DNA from: Novosphingobium sp. PhB57
GTDB lineage: Bacteria > Pseudomonadota > Alphaproteobacteria > Sphingomonadales > Sphingomonadaceae
Assembly (NCBI RefSeq): GCF_004342985.1
Contig: NZ_SMBO01000004.1
Span: 124,001 to 188,000, forward strand
Length of the DNA: 64,000 bases
Reading direction: 5' to 3'
Both the position numbers and the translations under genes were made by a program. Below, in pieces: positions 26,771 to 40,108 of the stretch (positions within the stretch are counted from its first letter, which is position 1; the number at the start of each line of letters is the position of its first letter). The notes beneath the pieces were generated by a model. The model was given only the letters and a program-made list of their open reading frames with translations. It did not search any database and was not told the DNA's origin.

Positions 26771-29185
26771 ATGCGGGTGCGCAAGACGGGCAGCAGGGCG
26801 ATATTCTATGCGCTGACGACAGCCTTGGCGTCGATCGGCGCAGCTCAGGCCGCGCCGCGTGCGGTCACCCCACTCCCCGATGGCTGGCGCTTCATCCAGG
26901 CCGATCCGGAAGGCGCGGAAACGACCACGCTGGACGATTCATCCTGGCGGGTCGTCAGCGTTCCGCATGACTGGGCCATTGCCGGTCCGTTCGATCCCAA
27001 TGCCAAGGCCGCAGGCGAGAACGGCTTCCTGCCGAGCGGTGTCGCCTGGTATCGCAGGACGCTGGATCTGCAGCCCCGGCCCGGACGACGCTATTTCATG
27101 GAATTCGACGGCATCATGGAGCGCAGCGGCGTCTGGGTGAACGGCCACCACGTCGGCTATCGCCCGATGGGTTATGTCGGCCAGCGCTACGACATAACAC
27201 GCCATCTGCGCACGGATGGACCCAACGTGATCGCCGCGCGGTCCGACACCTCCGCCGCCCCCTCATCGCGCTGGTACACCGGGTCGGGTCTCTACCGCCA
27301 CGTCCGCCTGATCGAGACGGATGACGTGCATATCCCGCAGGGCGGCCTTTATGTGCGCGCGGCAGCCATCGGCGATGACCAGGCAACGATCGAAGCCACC
27401 GCCGAAGTGCAGAACGACAGCCCGGCCGCGGCCGGGGTGAAGGTCGAACTGCTGCTGACCGACCCCGAGGGGCACGAAGTCGCACGGACCGTCACTCCGG
27501 CCACCAGCATCGCCGCCGGGCGGACCAGTATCCTGCCGGTCCGGATCGCCCTGTCCCGTCCGCGCCGCTGGGACACGAACGATCCCGCGCTCTATCGCGC
27601 CGCCGTCCGCGTGCTCTCCGCCGACGGCACGCTGCTGGACAATGAGGATGTCCGCTTCGGCATACGCGAAGCCCGGTTCGATCCCGCAACCGGCTTCTGG
27701 CTGAACGGCCGCAACTTCAAGCTGAAAGGCGTTGCGCTGCATCATGACGGCGGCGCGGTGGGGGCCGCCGTGCCGCTTGCCGTGTGGCGCCAGCGGCTGA
27801 CCACGCTCAAGGCCGAGGGCGTCAACGCGATCCGCACTGCCCATAACGTGCCCAGCCCCGAATTCCTCGACCTGGCCGACGAGCTGGGGCTGATCGTGAT
27901 GGATGAGCTGTTCGACCAGTGGAACGTCGCCAAGACGCCGGAGGACTATCACCTCTTCTTCGGAGACTGGCACAAGCGCGATACGCTGGACATGGTGCGC
28001 AGGGACCGCAACCACCCCAGCATCGTGCTCTGGAGCGCCGGCAACGAGATCCATGACACCGCCTATCCGGTGCAGGCCAAGGCAGCGCTGCGCAGTATCC
28101 TCGACATCGTCCATGCCGCCGATCCCTCGCGCCCGGTAACGATGGCGCTGTTCCGCCCGAACGTGACGAAGGACTATGACAACGGCCTGGCCGACATGCT
28201 GGATGTGGTGGGCCAGAACTACCGCGAAAACGAGCTGATCGCGGCCAGCAAGCAGAATCCGAAGCGCAGCATCGTCGGCACCGAGAACGCCCATAACCGC
28301 AGCAACTGGGTGCCCGTGCGGGACTACGCGCCCTTCTCCGGCATGTTCCTCTGGACCGGCGTGGACTATCTGGGCGAGGCGAACCGGTCCGGCTGGCCCA
28401 ATATCCAGAACCCGGCCGGGCTGCTTGATCGCACCGGGCGGCAGAAGATCAGCGGCATGGAGCGCGAAAGCTGGTGGTCCGACCGGCCGGTGGTGCATGT
28501 CGTGCGCAATGCCGATCCGGCGGCGGCTGGCCCGTCTACCGATGGTGCGGGCGGTCCGAACCAGCCTGTCCTGCCCACCATGATCGCCGTCGCGACGCCC
28601 AAGCCCAAAGTCGCGCTGTTCGACGACTGGACGCCGCAGGATCGCACGCCGCATGACGAAACGATCGAGGTCTACAGCAATTGCCGGCAGGTCGAGGCCT
28701 TCCTCAACGGCCATTCGCTCGGCACGCTGCCGATCAATGCCGATGCTTCTCCGCGGCGCTGGGCCGTGCGCTATGCGCCGGGCGAAGTGCGGGCCACCTG
28801 CCGCGATGCCGGCAGCGCGGCCGTATCCGACAGTTTGCGGACAGCGGGCAAGCCGGTTCGCATCGCGTTGACGCCGGATACGCCGACCGTCGGCTCCACG
28901 TTTGACGACATGGTCTACGTTCGCGCGCGGGTTGTCGATGCGAACGGCGTCACCGTGCCTTCCGCCGCCCAGCGCCTGCATTTCGCGGTCAAAGGCAAAG
29001 GGCAGCTGATCGCAACCGACAACGGCTCCTCGGTCGATCATACGCCCTTCCCTTCACCCGACCGCACGGCACAGGACGGCCTGGCCGTCGCTCTGGTGCG
29101 AGGTGCGGGCCGAGGCCGCTTCACCGTGACCGCCACGGCAGAGGGCCTGAAAGGCGGCTCCGTCGATCTGTCCGCAACCGAATGA
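26771..29185 (+). CDS. Exported glycoside hydrolase family 2 enzyme (beta-galactosidase type)
   Basis: 804 residues with a signal peptide (cleavage near AQAAP) and GGAGAGGAC before the ATG. Order: sugar-binding jelly roll (about 35-185), Ig-like domain (about 190-295), TIM barrel (about 300-590), a DUF4982-like beta domain (about 600-690) and a C-terminal Ig-like domain. Acid/base Glu426 lies in SAGNEIHD and the predicted nucleophile Glu505 in GTENAHN; FLWTGVDYLGEAN is a typical substrate-pocket motif. Members cleave beta-galactosides or related glycosides in the periplasm. The FecI/FecR/TonB-receptor unit follows 175 bp downstream, so the glycoside may enter through that receptor. Confidence 0.9.
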   Translation: MRVRKTGSRAIFYALTTALASIGAAQAAPRAVTPLPDGWRFIQADPEGAETTTLDDSSWRVVSVPHDWAIAGPFDPNAKAAGENGFLPSGVAWYRRTLDLQPRPGRRYFMEFDGIMERSGVWVNGHHVGYRPMGYVGQRYDITRHLRTDGPNVIAARSDTSAAPSSRWYTGSGLYRHVRLIETDDVHIPQGGLYVRAAAIGDDQATIEATAEVQNDSPAAAGVKVELLLTDPEGHEVARTVTPATSIAAGRTSILPVRIALSRPRRWDTNDPALYRAAVRVLSADGTLLDNEDVRFGIREARFDPATGFWLNGRNFKLKGVALHHDGGAVGAAVPLAVWRQRLTTLKAEGVNAIRTAHNVPSPEFLDLADELGLIVMDELFDQWNVAKTPEDYHLFFGDWHKRDTLDMVRRDRNHPSIVLWSAGNEIHDTAYPVQAKAALRSILDIVHAADPSRPVTMALFRPNVTKDYDNGLADMLDVVGQNYRENELIAASKQNPKRSIVGTENAHNRSNWVPVRDYAPFSGMFLWTGVDYLGEANRSGWPNIQNPAGLLDRTGRQKISGMERESWWSDRPVVHVVRNADPAAAGPSTDGAGGPNQPVLPTMIAVATPKPKVALFDDWTPQDRTPHDETIEVYSNCRQVEAFLNGHSLGTLPINADASPRRWAVRYAPGEVRATCRDAGSAAVSDSLRTAGKPVRIALTPDTPTVGSTFDDMVYVRARVVDANGVTVPSAAQRLHFAVKGKGQLIATDNGSSVDHTPFPSPDRTAQDGLAVALVRGAGRGRFTVTATAEGLKGGSVDLSATE

Positions 29186-29212
29186 CGACGGGATAAAGGC
29201 GAACAGCTCTGC

Positions 29213-29229
29213 CCTCGGCATTGCCGAGG
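29213..29229 (+). terminator. Short hairpin after the GH2 gene
   Basis: CCTCGGC-ATT-GCCGAGG forms a 7-bp stem with a 3-nt loop 28 bp after the GH2 stop. No U-tract follows; a weak or factor-assisted terminator is possible. Confidence 0.35.
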
Positions 29230-29360
29230 ACTGTCGCCATGCACGGTCATCACCGGCCGCAATCCAGGTGCGTTGAGCGAGAGCCGACGAAAATCGCCTC
29301 AGGTGACGCATAACTGTAAGACCCGCCGCCTAGGGCGCCTCCAGCAATCCGGAGTGCGCC

Positions 29361-29933
29361 TTGAGCTGGCTACGTGAAATCGACCGGTGGTTCATGGTCG
29401 AAGTGCTGCCTCACGCAGCGGCCTATCGCGCCAGAGCCGCACACTTCTGCGGCCGGGACGAGGCGGACGACCTGGTTCAGGAAGCCTATGCACGCGTGCT
29501 CGCCGCGCCCGACTACCGGGACATCGCCTCGCCGCGCGGCTTCGTGCTCACCGTGGTCCGCAATCTCGCCCTGGAGCGGCTTCGCCGGGCCAACGTGGTG
29601 CGGATCGACTTTCTCGCCTCGCTCGACATGCTGGACGTGGCCGACCCGTCGCCCGACGCCTTCGCCGTCAGCTCCGGACGGTCCGAACTGCAGCTTCTCC
29701 TGCGCCTGATCGAGGAACTGCCGCCCCAGTGCGGGCGGGTGCTGCACATGCGCAAGATCCAGCAGATGTCGCCGCCGCGCATCGCCGAAGAACTTTGCAT
29801 ATCGCTATCGACCGTTGAAAAGCATATCGCTAAGGGGCTTTCCCTCATCACGAAGGCACGCCGCGAGCGTGTCGCCCAAGCGGAGGAACTGTGTCCGACC
29901 GTTCCGAAATCCCTGAACCAGCCGCTGACCTGA
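29361..29933 (+). CDS. FecI-like ECF sigma factor
   Basis: 190 residues. The TTG start at 29361 is preferred because GGAG lies 8-9 nt upstream; the first ATG (29394) has no ribosome site. Sigma region 2 spans about 20-85, including FCGRDEADDLVQEAYARVL; sigma-70 region 4 spans about 115-165, including KIQQMSPPRIAEELCISLS. FecI-type sigmas are activated by a FecR protein when a TonB receptor with an STN domain binds its ligand, and exactly these two genes follow. Its coding end overlaps the FecR start by 43 bp. Confidence 0.92.
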   Translation: MSWLREIDRWFMVEVLPHAAAYRARAAHFCGRDEADDLVQEAYARVLAAPDYRDIASPRGFVLTVVRNLALERLRRANVVRIDFLASLDMLDVADPSPDAFAVSSGRSELQLLLRLIEELPPQCGRVLHMRKIQQMSPPRIAEELCISLSTVEKHIAKGLSLITKARRERVAQAEELCPTVPKSLNQPLT

Positions 29934-30847
29934 CCGACATCGCGGCCGGGTGGCTGGCTTCGCTCGACGCCGGAACGGCCGACCGGCGCGCGTTCGAGGC
30001 GTGGCGGGCGGAAGACGTGCGTCATGCCGTCGCGTTCGCCGAAGTGGCGAGCACCTGGCGGGACATGAGCGAACTGGCGCGGATTTCCGGCGATCCCAAG
30101 CCAGCGGTGCCGGACGATGCGCCCGCGCCTGCCCCGGACGAGCAACCGACCCGCCGGCGCATGCTGCGCATCGCCGCGGCGGCGGGCGCGATGGCCCTTG
30201 CAGGCGGCGGGTTCGCCATGCGAGCGGCCGCCCGCAACAGCGCCGAGACCCGGATCGGAGAGCGCCGCGCGATATCCGAGGTGCCGGGCCTCTCGGTGAA
30301 CCTCAACACCGACAGCAGCATCTACTGGAAAGACGGCAAGTCACCCCGGCTCTGGCTGGAGCGCGGAGAGATCGGCATCCAGCTCGATCCGGGTCGGCGG
30401 CTCAGCCTGATGACGCCGGGCGGGACATTCCATCTGGCGCCGGGCGACTACAACGCCCGCCTTCGCGGCTCCAGCTGCGAACTCGCGGTGCTTTCGGGAA
30501 GCGGTACGCTGGGCGATGCGGCCCGCCCCTTCCAGCCCGGCGACGTCGCTCTGGCCACGGCCGGGCAGGCAAATGTACGGCAGCGCGAGTCAGACCTCAC
30601 CCGCATCACCGCCTGGCGCCGCGATACGCTGGTGCTGAACGGCGAAAGCCTCGATTACGCACTGGCGGAAATGAACCGGTACTTGCGCGGCAAGATCGTC
30701 ATCGGCGATCCCGACCTCTCGCGCCTGCGCATCGGCGGCACGTTCGCCACCACCAATCCCACCGAATTCCTGGAGGCACTGCGCACGTCTTTCGGCGTGA
30801 AGGCCACTGCCGGGGCCGATGGAAACATCGTGCTCACTCATGCCTGA
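29891..30847 (+). CDS. FecR-like anti-sigma/signal transducer
   Basis: 318 residues from a GTG with GGAGGAACT directly upstream. The N-terminal DUF4880-like cytoplasmic part (about 10-60) contains WLASLDAGTADRRAFEAW. An inner-membrane helix lies near residues 93-112, and the FecR periplasmic domain (about 120-215) contains PGLSVNLNTDSS, followed by a C-terminal STN-like segment. It should hold the FecI-like sigma factor and receive the ligand signal from the TonB receptor encoded next. The 43-bp overlap with the sigma gene is consistent with coupled translation. Confidence 0.92.
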   Translation: MSDRSEIPEPAADLTDIAAGWLASLDAGTADRRAFEAWRAEDVRHAVAFAEVASTWRDMSELARISGDPKPAVPDDAPAPAPDEQPTRRRMLRIAAAAGAMALAGGGFAMRAAARNSAETRIGERRAISEVPGLSVNLNTDSSIYWKDGKSPRLWLERGEIGIQLDPGRRLSLMTPGGTFHLAPGDYNARLRGSSCELAVLSGSGTLGDAARPFQPGDVALATAGQANVRQRESDLTRITAWRRDTLVLNGESLDYALAEMNRYLRGKIVIGDPDLSRLRIGGTFATTNPTEFLEALRTSFGVKATAGADGNIVLTHA

Positions 30848-30870
30848 CTCGCCCCCTGACCCAGGTCGCT

Positions 30871-30898
30871 GAAAAAAATTTCTCCCGCCGGATAGCGG
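30871..30898 (+). promoter_or_regulatory. Candidate FecI-type promoter of the TonB receptor
   Basis: GAAAAAAATTTC followed by GGATAGCGG lies about 55-80 bp upstream of the receptor ATG in the short gap after FecR. AT-rich tracts like this are common upstream of ECF-controlled receptors in related bacteria, from memory. No second copy is available here for comparison. Confidence 0.3.
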
Positions 30899-30953
30899 TT
30901 TTTTCGCCCCCATCCATCCTTGCCCCGACAATCGCATCCAGCGGGGAAATTCC

Positions 30954-33446
30954 ATGTTCAAGTATCTGACGACGACCGCCATCGTGGCGGCCGCGATGCC
31001 GGCTGCCGCCTTGGCGCAGCAGGCACCGATCCAGTTCGACATCCAGGCCTCGGATACGGCCACCGCACTCAACCGCTTCGCCAACCAGGCGGGCGTGCAC
31101 CTGGTGTTTCCCTATGACGCCGTAGCCAATCGCCGGGTCGCCGCGCTGCGCGGCCGTTTCACCCGCGCCGAGGCCCTGCGCCGCCTGATCGCCGGGCAGG
31201 GGCTGGTCGTGGCCAGCGAGACCCCGAGCATGATCTCCCTCAAGGTCTCGCCCACCGAGACACGCGATGCCGCGCCTGTGGCCGTGGCGGACGCGGGCGC
31301 CACCGGCCAGGACATCGTCGTCCTGGGACAGGGACAATCGCGCCAGGTCCAGACCGTGTCCGTGGCAGCGATGGAGAAGACGACGGCCGGCACCTCCCCG
31401 CTGCGTTCGCTGGGCCGCCTGCCCGGCGTGAACTTCGATTCCTCGGACGCGCACGGAACTTACGAGGCCGCCACGCAGCTCTCGATCCGCGGCTTCATTA
31501 CCGACCAGATGGGCTATACCCTGGACGGCGTGCCGCTGGGCAACATGCAGTACCGCAACAACAACGGCCTATCGATCAACCGCGCGCTTCTCAGCGAGAA
31601 CAACGGCGGCGCCACGCTGTCTCAGGGCAGCGGCGCGCTGGGAACGGCGTCCACCAGCAACATCGGCGGCACGGTCGACTTCACCTCCATCGAACCCACG
31701 GCGAAGTTCGGGCTCGACCTCCAGCAGAGCTACGGCAGCGAGGACTCCTGGCGTTCCTTCGTGCGGATGAACAGCGGCGACCTTGCATGGGGCGGACGGC
31801 TCGCCATTTCCTACGCGCATGACCGGCAGGGCAAATGGCGCGGATGGGGCAAGCAGGAACAGGACCAGCTCAACGCCAAATACGTGCAGCCGCTGGGCGA
31901 TGCCGTAACCTCGACCACCTTTCTCAACCTGATCGACCGCCGCGAGGACGATTATAACGATCTCTCGCTGGCCAAGATCAAGCAGTACGGCTGGAACTTC
32001 GACAATATCGAGAGCTTCCAGACGGCCGAGGATCTCGCCCGCATCGTCCAGAACGGCGGCACGGTTCCGGCGCCCTACGTGAATGCCGACGATGCCGTCT
32101 ACAACGGCGGCGGCGTGCGGCGCGACCTGCTGGCTTACGAGAAGCTCGAATACCAGTTGGGCCCGCGTCTTTCCGGCTTCACCACCGCCTACATCCATCT
32201 CGACAAGGGCATCGGCACCTGGGCCGACCCCTACGACCCCACGCCCGAGGCCTATGGCGGCTCGCCGATCTCCGTCTCGGCGCTACGCTACAACGTCAAC
32301 CGCAAGGGCGGCATCTCGCGCCTGATGTTCCAGGCCGGGGACCACAAGATCGAGGGCGGCATCTGGTATGAGCACAATGCCTTCGAGCAGGGCTCCTACC
32401 TCTACGGCCTGGAAGAAGGCGTGACACCGAAGAACTTCCAGAAGTTCTACACCAATCCCTTCACCACCAACTGGCACTACCAGTTCGCCACCGACACGGT
32501 TCAGCTCGATATCGGCGACACCTGGCAGGCCACTGACCGGCTGCGCCTGAACGCCGGAGTGAAAGGCGTCGTCTCCAAGAGCACCGCGAACACGATCACC
32601 AGCAGCAAGCCGATCGACGGTTCGATCAAGGCCGAGAACTGGTTCCTGCCCACGGCCGGACTGCTTTACCAACTGGACGACACCAGCGAATTCTTCGCCG
32701 ACTACACGCGCAACATGGCCGCCTTCGTCGCCTCTGCCTCCAGCGGACCGTTCTCCAGCAGTTCGCAAGCCGGGTTCGACTATATCCGCGCCAACCTGAA
32801 GCCGGAGATGACCAACACTTTCGAGGCGGGCTACCGCTTCCACAATCGTGCCCTGCAGCTCTCGCTCACGGGTTACTATGTGAAGTTCACCAATCGCCTG
32901 CTCGCCTCCTCGATCAGCGCGACGATCGTGGGCAACCAGAACGTGCTCCAGAACGTCGGCAGCGTTTCTTCGCGCGGTGTCGAGGCAGCGGCAAACTGGA
33001 AGTTCGCCCCGCACTGGTCGCTCTACGGCAGCTACGCCTACAACGATGCGACCTATGACGATAACGTGCAGCCCGAGGGCGGCGCGGTGATCGCAACGAA
33101 AGGCAAGCAGGTCGTCGCCTCGCCCAAGAACGTCGCCAGCGCGGAGCTGAACTACGACGACGGCAAGCTCTGGGGCCAGCTTTCCGCCCATTACCGCAGC
33201 CGCCGCTATTACAGCTACCTCAACGACGCGGTGCTGCCGGGTGCGGTCAACGTCAACCTTTCCGCCGGCTATCGCCTCAGCAGCGCCATCGATTTCCAGG
33301 TCAATGTCACCAACCTGTTCGACAAGCGCTACATCGCCTCTACCGGTACGGCCGGTTTCGTGACCTCGGATCCGGCTGGCACTTACACCACGCTCCAGCC
33401 GGCGGCACCGCGGCAGGTCTTCGCCACCATCGGCCTGCATTTCTGA
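30954..33446 (+). CDS. TonB-dependent transducer with STN signalling domain
   Basis: 830 residues. After the signal peptide (ends near AALAQ) comes a secretin/TonB short N-terminal domain at about 25-100 (IQFDIQASDTATALNRFA). This is the periplasmic extension that talks to FecR proteins. The plug (about 115-240, with SIRGFITDQMGYTLDGVPLG) and barrel follow, ending in the C-terminal aromatic FATIGLHF. With FecI and FecR directly upstream this is a complete cell-surface signalling unit. The ligand is unknown. The downstream Tat-exported phosphoesterase and the upstream GH2 enzyme argue for an organic, perhaps phosphorylated or glycosidic, ligand rather than a siderophore; that is inference. Confidence 0.93.
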   Translation: MFKYLTTTAIVAAAMPAAALAQQAPIQFDIQASDTATALNRFANQAGVHLVFPYDAVANRRVAALRGRFTRAEALRRLIAGQGLVVASETPSMISLKVSPTETRDAAPVAVADAGATGQDIVVLGQGQSRQVQTVSVAAMEKTTAGTSPLRSLGRLPGVNFDSSDAHGTYEAATQLSIRGFITDQMGYTLDGVPLGNMQYRNNNGLSINRALLSENNGGATLSQGSGALGTASTSNIGGTVDFTSIEPTAKFGLDLQQSYGSEDSWRSFVRMNSGDLAWGGRLAISYAHDRQGKWRGWGKQEQDQLNAKYVQPLGDAVTSTTFLNLIDRREDDYNDLSLAKIKQYGWNFDNIESFQTAEDLARIVQNGGTVPAPYVNADDAVYNGGGVRRDLLAYEKLEYQLGPRLSGFTTAYIHLDKGIGTWADPYDPTPEAYGGSPISVSALRYNVNRKGGISRLMFQAGDHKIEGGIWYEHNAFEQGSYLYGLEEGVTPKNFQKFYTNPFTTNWHYQFATDTVQLDIGDTWQATDRLRLNAGVKGVVSKSTANTITSSKPIDGSIKAENWFLPTAGLLYQLDDTSEFFADYTRNMAAFVASASSGPFSSSSQAGFDYIRANLKPEMTNTFEAGYRFHNRALQLSLTGYYVKFTNRLLASSISATIVGNQNVLQNVGSVSSRGVEAAANWKFAPHWSLYGSYAYNDATYDDNVQPEGGAVIATKGKQVVASPKNVASAELNYDDGKLWGQLSAHYRSRRYYSYLNDAVLPGAVNVNLSAGYRLSSAIDFQVNVTNLFDKRYIASTGTAGFVTSDPAGTYTTLQPAAPRQVFATIGLHF

Positions 33447-33526
33447 CCCCTGCCGCAAAGCCCTGAACGGGACGTGCGCTCGCCCGGCGCGAGGCACGTC
33501 CCGAACACATCCCGGAAAGGACCAGC

Positions 33527-34465
33527 ATGGACCGCCGCAATCTCCTGAAAGTCGCTCTGGCCACCTCCCTGATGCCCCTGGATGTGGCCACCGCCGCCGC
33601 CTCTGCCCAGCCGGACTCCAGCGGCCAGCGCTTCAGCTTCGCCTTCCTCAGCGACACTCACATCCGCCCGGAACTGGAAGCAGACCGTGCCTGTGCGATG
33701 TGTTTCGAGCAGATTTCCGCCAGCGATAGCGACTTCGTCATCCACGGCGGCGATCACGTCGAGGACGCCCTGGAAACCGGCCGCGCACGCGCCACGATGC
33801 TGATGGACCTCTACCAACGCACCGAAAAAGCCCATCTGCGCAAGCCGGTCCGCCACGTCCTGGGCAACCACGATTGCCTTGGCGTCTTTCCCAAGAGCGG
33901 TGTGGCGCCGGACGAGCGCGATTACGGGAAGCAGTTCTACATCGATCGCTTCGGACCGCGGTACTACACCTTCGACCACAAGGGCGTTCACTTCGTCGTG
34001 ATGGATTCCATCGGGCTGACCGCCGACCGCAACTACGAAGGGCGCGTCGATCAGGAACAGCTCGAATGGCTCCGCGCCGACCTTGCCGCCCTGCCCCATG
34101 GCCAGCGCATCGTCGTGGTGACGCACATCCCCCTCGTCACGGCCATGCAGTGCTATGAACCCGAGTCCTGGCTCGATACCCCGCACAACTGGACATTCGT
34201 GGTCAACGGCCGCGAAGTCCTGCGCATCTTGCGCGGCTACAACGTTCTCGCCGTGCTGCAGGGGCATAGCCATGTCTACGAGCAGATCGACCTGAACGGG
34301 CTGCGCTTCCTGTCGACCGGCGCCGTGGCAGGCGCGGACTGGCGCGGCGCCTTCCTCGGCACGCCGGAAGGCTATACCGAGATCACGATCGACGGGCAGA
34401 GCCTCACCAGCAGGTATCGCACTTACGGCTTCGTCGCGCCCGATCGCGAAGACGTGCCGATCTGA
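33527..34465 (+). CDS. Tat-exported calcineurin-like phosphoesterase
   Basis: 312 residues with a twin-arginine signal (DRRNLLKVALATSL). All metallophosphoesterase motifs are present in order: SDTH (about 44), GGDH (about 81), GNHDC (about 123), VVTHIPL (about 203) and LQGHSHVYE (about 245). The enzyme should hydrolyse a phosphomono- or diester in the periplasm using two metals. It lies 80 bp behind the STN-type TonB receptor, so it probably dephosphorylates what the receptor imports. GGAAAGGACCAGC precedes the ATG. Confidence 0.92.
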   Translation: MDRRNLLKVALATSLMPLDVATAAASAQPDSSGQRFSFAFLSDTHIRPELEADRACAMCFEQISASDSDFVIHGGDHVEDALETGRARATMLMDLYQRTEKAHLRKPVRHVLGNHDCLGVFPKSGVAPDERDYGKQFYIDRFGPRYYTFDHKGVHFVVMDSIGLTADRNYEGRVDQEQLEWLRADLAALPHGQRIVVVTHIPLVTAMQCYEPESWLDTPHNWTFVVNGREVLRILRGYNVLAVLQGHSHVYEQIDLNGLRFLSTGAVAGADWRGAFLGTPEGYTEITIDGQSLTSRYRTYGFVAPDREDVPI

Positions 34466-34568
34466 GGATGTCCCGCACCCGGCCAGAGCCTCAGCGTCAC
34501 CGGCCGCCTAGACGAACGGCCCTGTCGGGCCATCCTCCCTGCAACCAACGCGCCTGCTGCCGCTCGCA

Positions 34569-38653
<4,085 letters not shown>

Positions 38654-38665
38654 GGATCGTCTCCG

Positions 38666-39808
38666 TCAGCGCGGCTTGCGGTCGAGTTCCGCCACTGCCG
38701 TCGCGGCGAGCAGGAAGGCGCCGACGCCGAAGTACTGGGTATCGCTGGGCAGGACCTGGTCAGGCCGGTCACCCACCTGCTGCACCCAGCCGAGGCGGCC
38801 GTCAGGCTGGATCGCTCGTTCCAGCGCCGCCCAGCCCTTGCGCACCGCGGGTTCATACTCGGCCCTTGGCAAGAGGCCCTGATTGATTCCCCAGGCAAGG
38901 CCGTAAGTATAGAACGCCGTGCCGCTGGTCTCCGGCGGCGAATTTTCCGGCGCGAGGAGCGAGGGCGCCCAGTAGCCGTCCGGCTTCTGCAGGCTCTTCA
39001 CCTTCGCTGCCATGTCCTTGAACAGCGCCTCCATCCGGGTGCGGTCGGCGCTGCCGGCGCCAAGCAGCGGGATCACCCGCGCCATGCCGCCGAACACCCA
39101 GCCGTTGCCCCGCGCCCAGAACACCTTGCGGCCGTTGTCGCGCCGCTCGAAGAAACGGCTGTCGCGATAGTAGAGTTGCTCGGCCGGGTCGTAGAGGAAG
39201 TCCGTCGTCGCCCAGAACTCCTTCATCGCGAACCTCAGGTAGCGATCGTCGCCGGTCTGGCGGGAGAGTTCGGCGAAGGCGGGCGGCGCCATGAACAGCG
39301 CGTCGCACCAGCACCAGCGCTTCAGGCACTCGGTCGCGCCATAGCCTTCGGGCGGGATGGCGAAGGCCAGCGTGGTGACGGCCGGCTTGTCCACCACCGT
39401 GTCGAACGCCGCCTTCGTCGGTGCCAGCGCCGCCGCGCCCGCGCCGTGGCCGGCCGCCCAGACATAGGCCTGGGCGATGGCCTGATCGTCGGCGAAATAG
39501 AGGTTGTCGCCCGGGCGCCAGGCGTTGCGCCGGCCCATCGCCAGCACCGCCTCGGTAATGCGCGGCGGCGCGCCCGCATCGGCCAGCGCGGTCATGCCCA
39601 CCCAGAACACGGCCTGCTCCCACCCGCGGGTCTTGCGGGTCTCCTCCGTGGCGCGGGGAATGTGCGACAGGTCATCGAGATGGGCCAGCTGCCAGTCGGC
39701 CAGCTTGACCGCCGCCGCAACGGGCGACTGTGCCGTCGGCGCCGCAAGGGCGGGCGTAGCGAAGGCCGCGCAGATCAGTGCAGCGGGGAACAGGTTTCGG
39801 ATATTCAC
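38666..39808 (-). CDS. Exported GH105/GH88 unsaturated rhamnogalacturonyl hydrolase
   Basis: 380 residues from a GTG at 39808 with GGAG upstream; its first bases overlap the stop of the decayed transporter (GTGA). The signal peptide is NIRNLFPAALICAAFATPALA. The alpha6/alpha6 barrel carries the family motifs WCWCDALFMAPPAFAEL, with the catalytic Asp, and VFWARGNGWVFGGMARV. The enzyme adds water to the unsaturated uronate left by rhamnogalacturonan lyases and so frees it for KduI, the next gene. The signal peptide places it in the periplasm, whereas many GH105 enzymes are cytoplasmic. Confidence 0.92.
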   Translation of the reverse strand: MNIRNLFPAALICAAFATPALAAPTAQSPVAAAVKLADWQLAHLDDLSHIPRATEETRKTRGWEQAVFWVGMTALADAGAPPRITEAVLAMGRRNAWRPGDNLYFADDQAIAQAYVWAAGHGAGAAALAPTKAAFDTVVDKPAVTTLAFAIPPEGYGATECLKRWCWCDALFMAPPAFAELSRQTGDDRYLRFAMKEFWATTDFLYDPAEQLYYRDSRFFERRDNGRKVFWARGNGWVFGGMARVIPLLGAGSADRTRMEALFKDMAAKVKSLQKPDGYWAPSLLAPENSPPETSGTAFYTYGLAWGINQGLLPRAEYEPAVRKGWAALERAIQPDGRLGWVQQVGDRPDQVLPSDTQYFGVGAFLLAATAVAELDRKPR

Positions 39809-39985
39809 GAGGCGAGTTCTCCTGTCGGGGTCAGGCGGGGGCTGATGAGGTGAAGCGCCGCAAGGGCGATGAGAATGGCGCATCCGGCGCCATGAAGATC
39901 AAGGAATGGCTGCCGGTCAATTGCAGAACGGTGCCGACGAACGTGGCGATCGACATTCCGGCGATGGCCCGGCGAGGGCATTCGA
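39805..39985 (-). pseudogene. Remnant of an ExuT-like hexuronate MFS transporter
   Basis: The minus strand encodes PRRAIAGMSIATFVGTVLQ and TGSHSLIFMA, then after a one-base frame change at about 39885-39893 AGCAILIALAALHLISPRL and a stop. This is the pattern of the last two helices of ACS/ExuT-type MFS carriers, which end in IHL-SPRL. About ten residues between PRRA and the helix also appear to be lost, and the rest of the gene is gone. The stop overlaps the GH105 start (GTGA), so the transporter was once translationally coupled to the pectin enzymes. A short ATG near 40040 may now open an unrelated small frame here. I am fairly sure of the family. Confidence 0.7.
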
Positions 39986-40066
39986 CTTTGCGACACGCGT
40001 GCCCTTGCACCCTCCTCCACGACGGTTTGCGGCACCTGCTGCATGGTCATCCTCTCGCGAAAGAGA

Positions 40067-40095
40067 GAGCGCCCGGGATTTCCGCCCAGGCGCTC
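40067..40095 (-). terminator. Strong hairpin after the pectin-locus TonB receptor
   Basis: An 11-bp stem (GAGCGCCTGGG / CCCGGGCGCTC on the minus strand, one G-T pair) with a 7-nt loop lies 14 bp after the receptor stop and is followed by TCTCTTTC. A second small hairpin (CTCTC...GAGAG) follows directly. Confidence 0.6.
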
Positions 40096-40108
40096 GGCCG
40101 GGAGTGGC

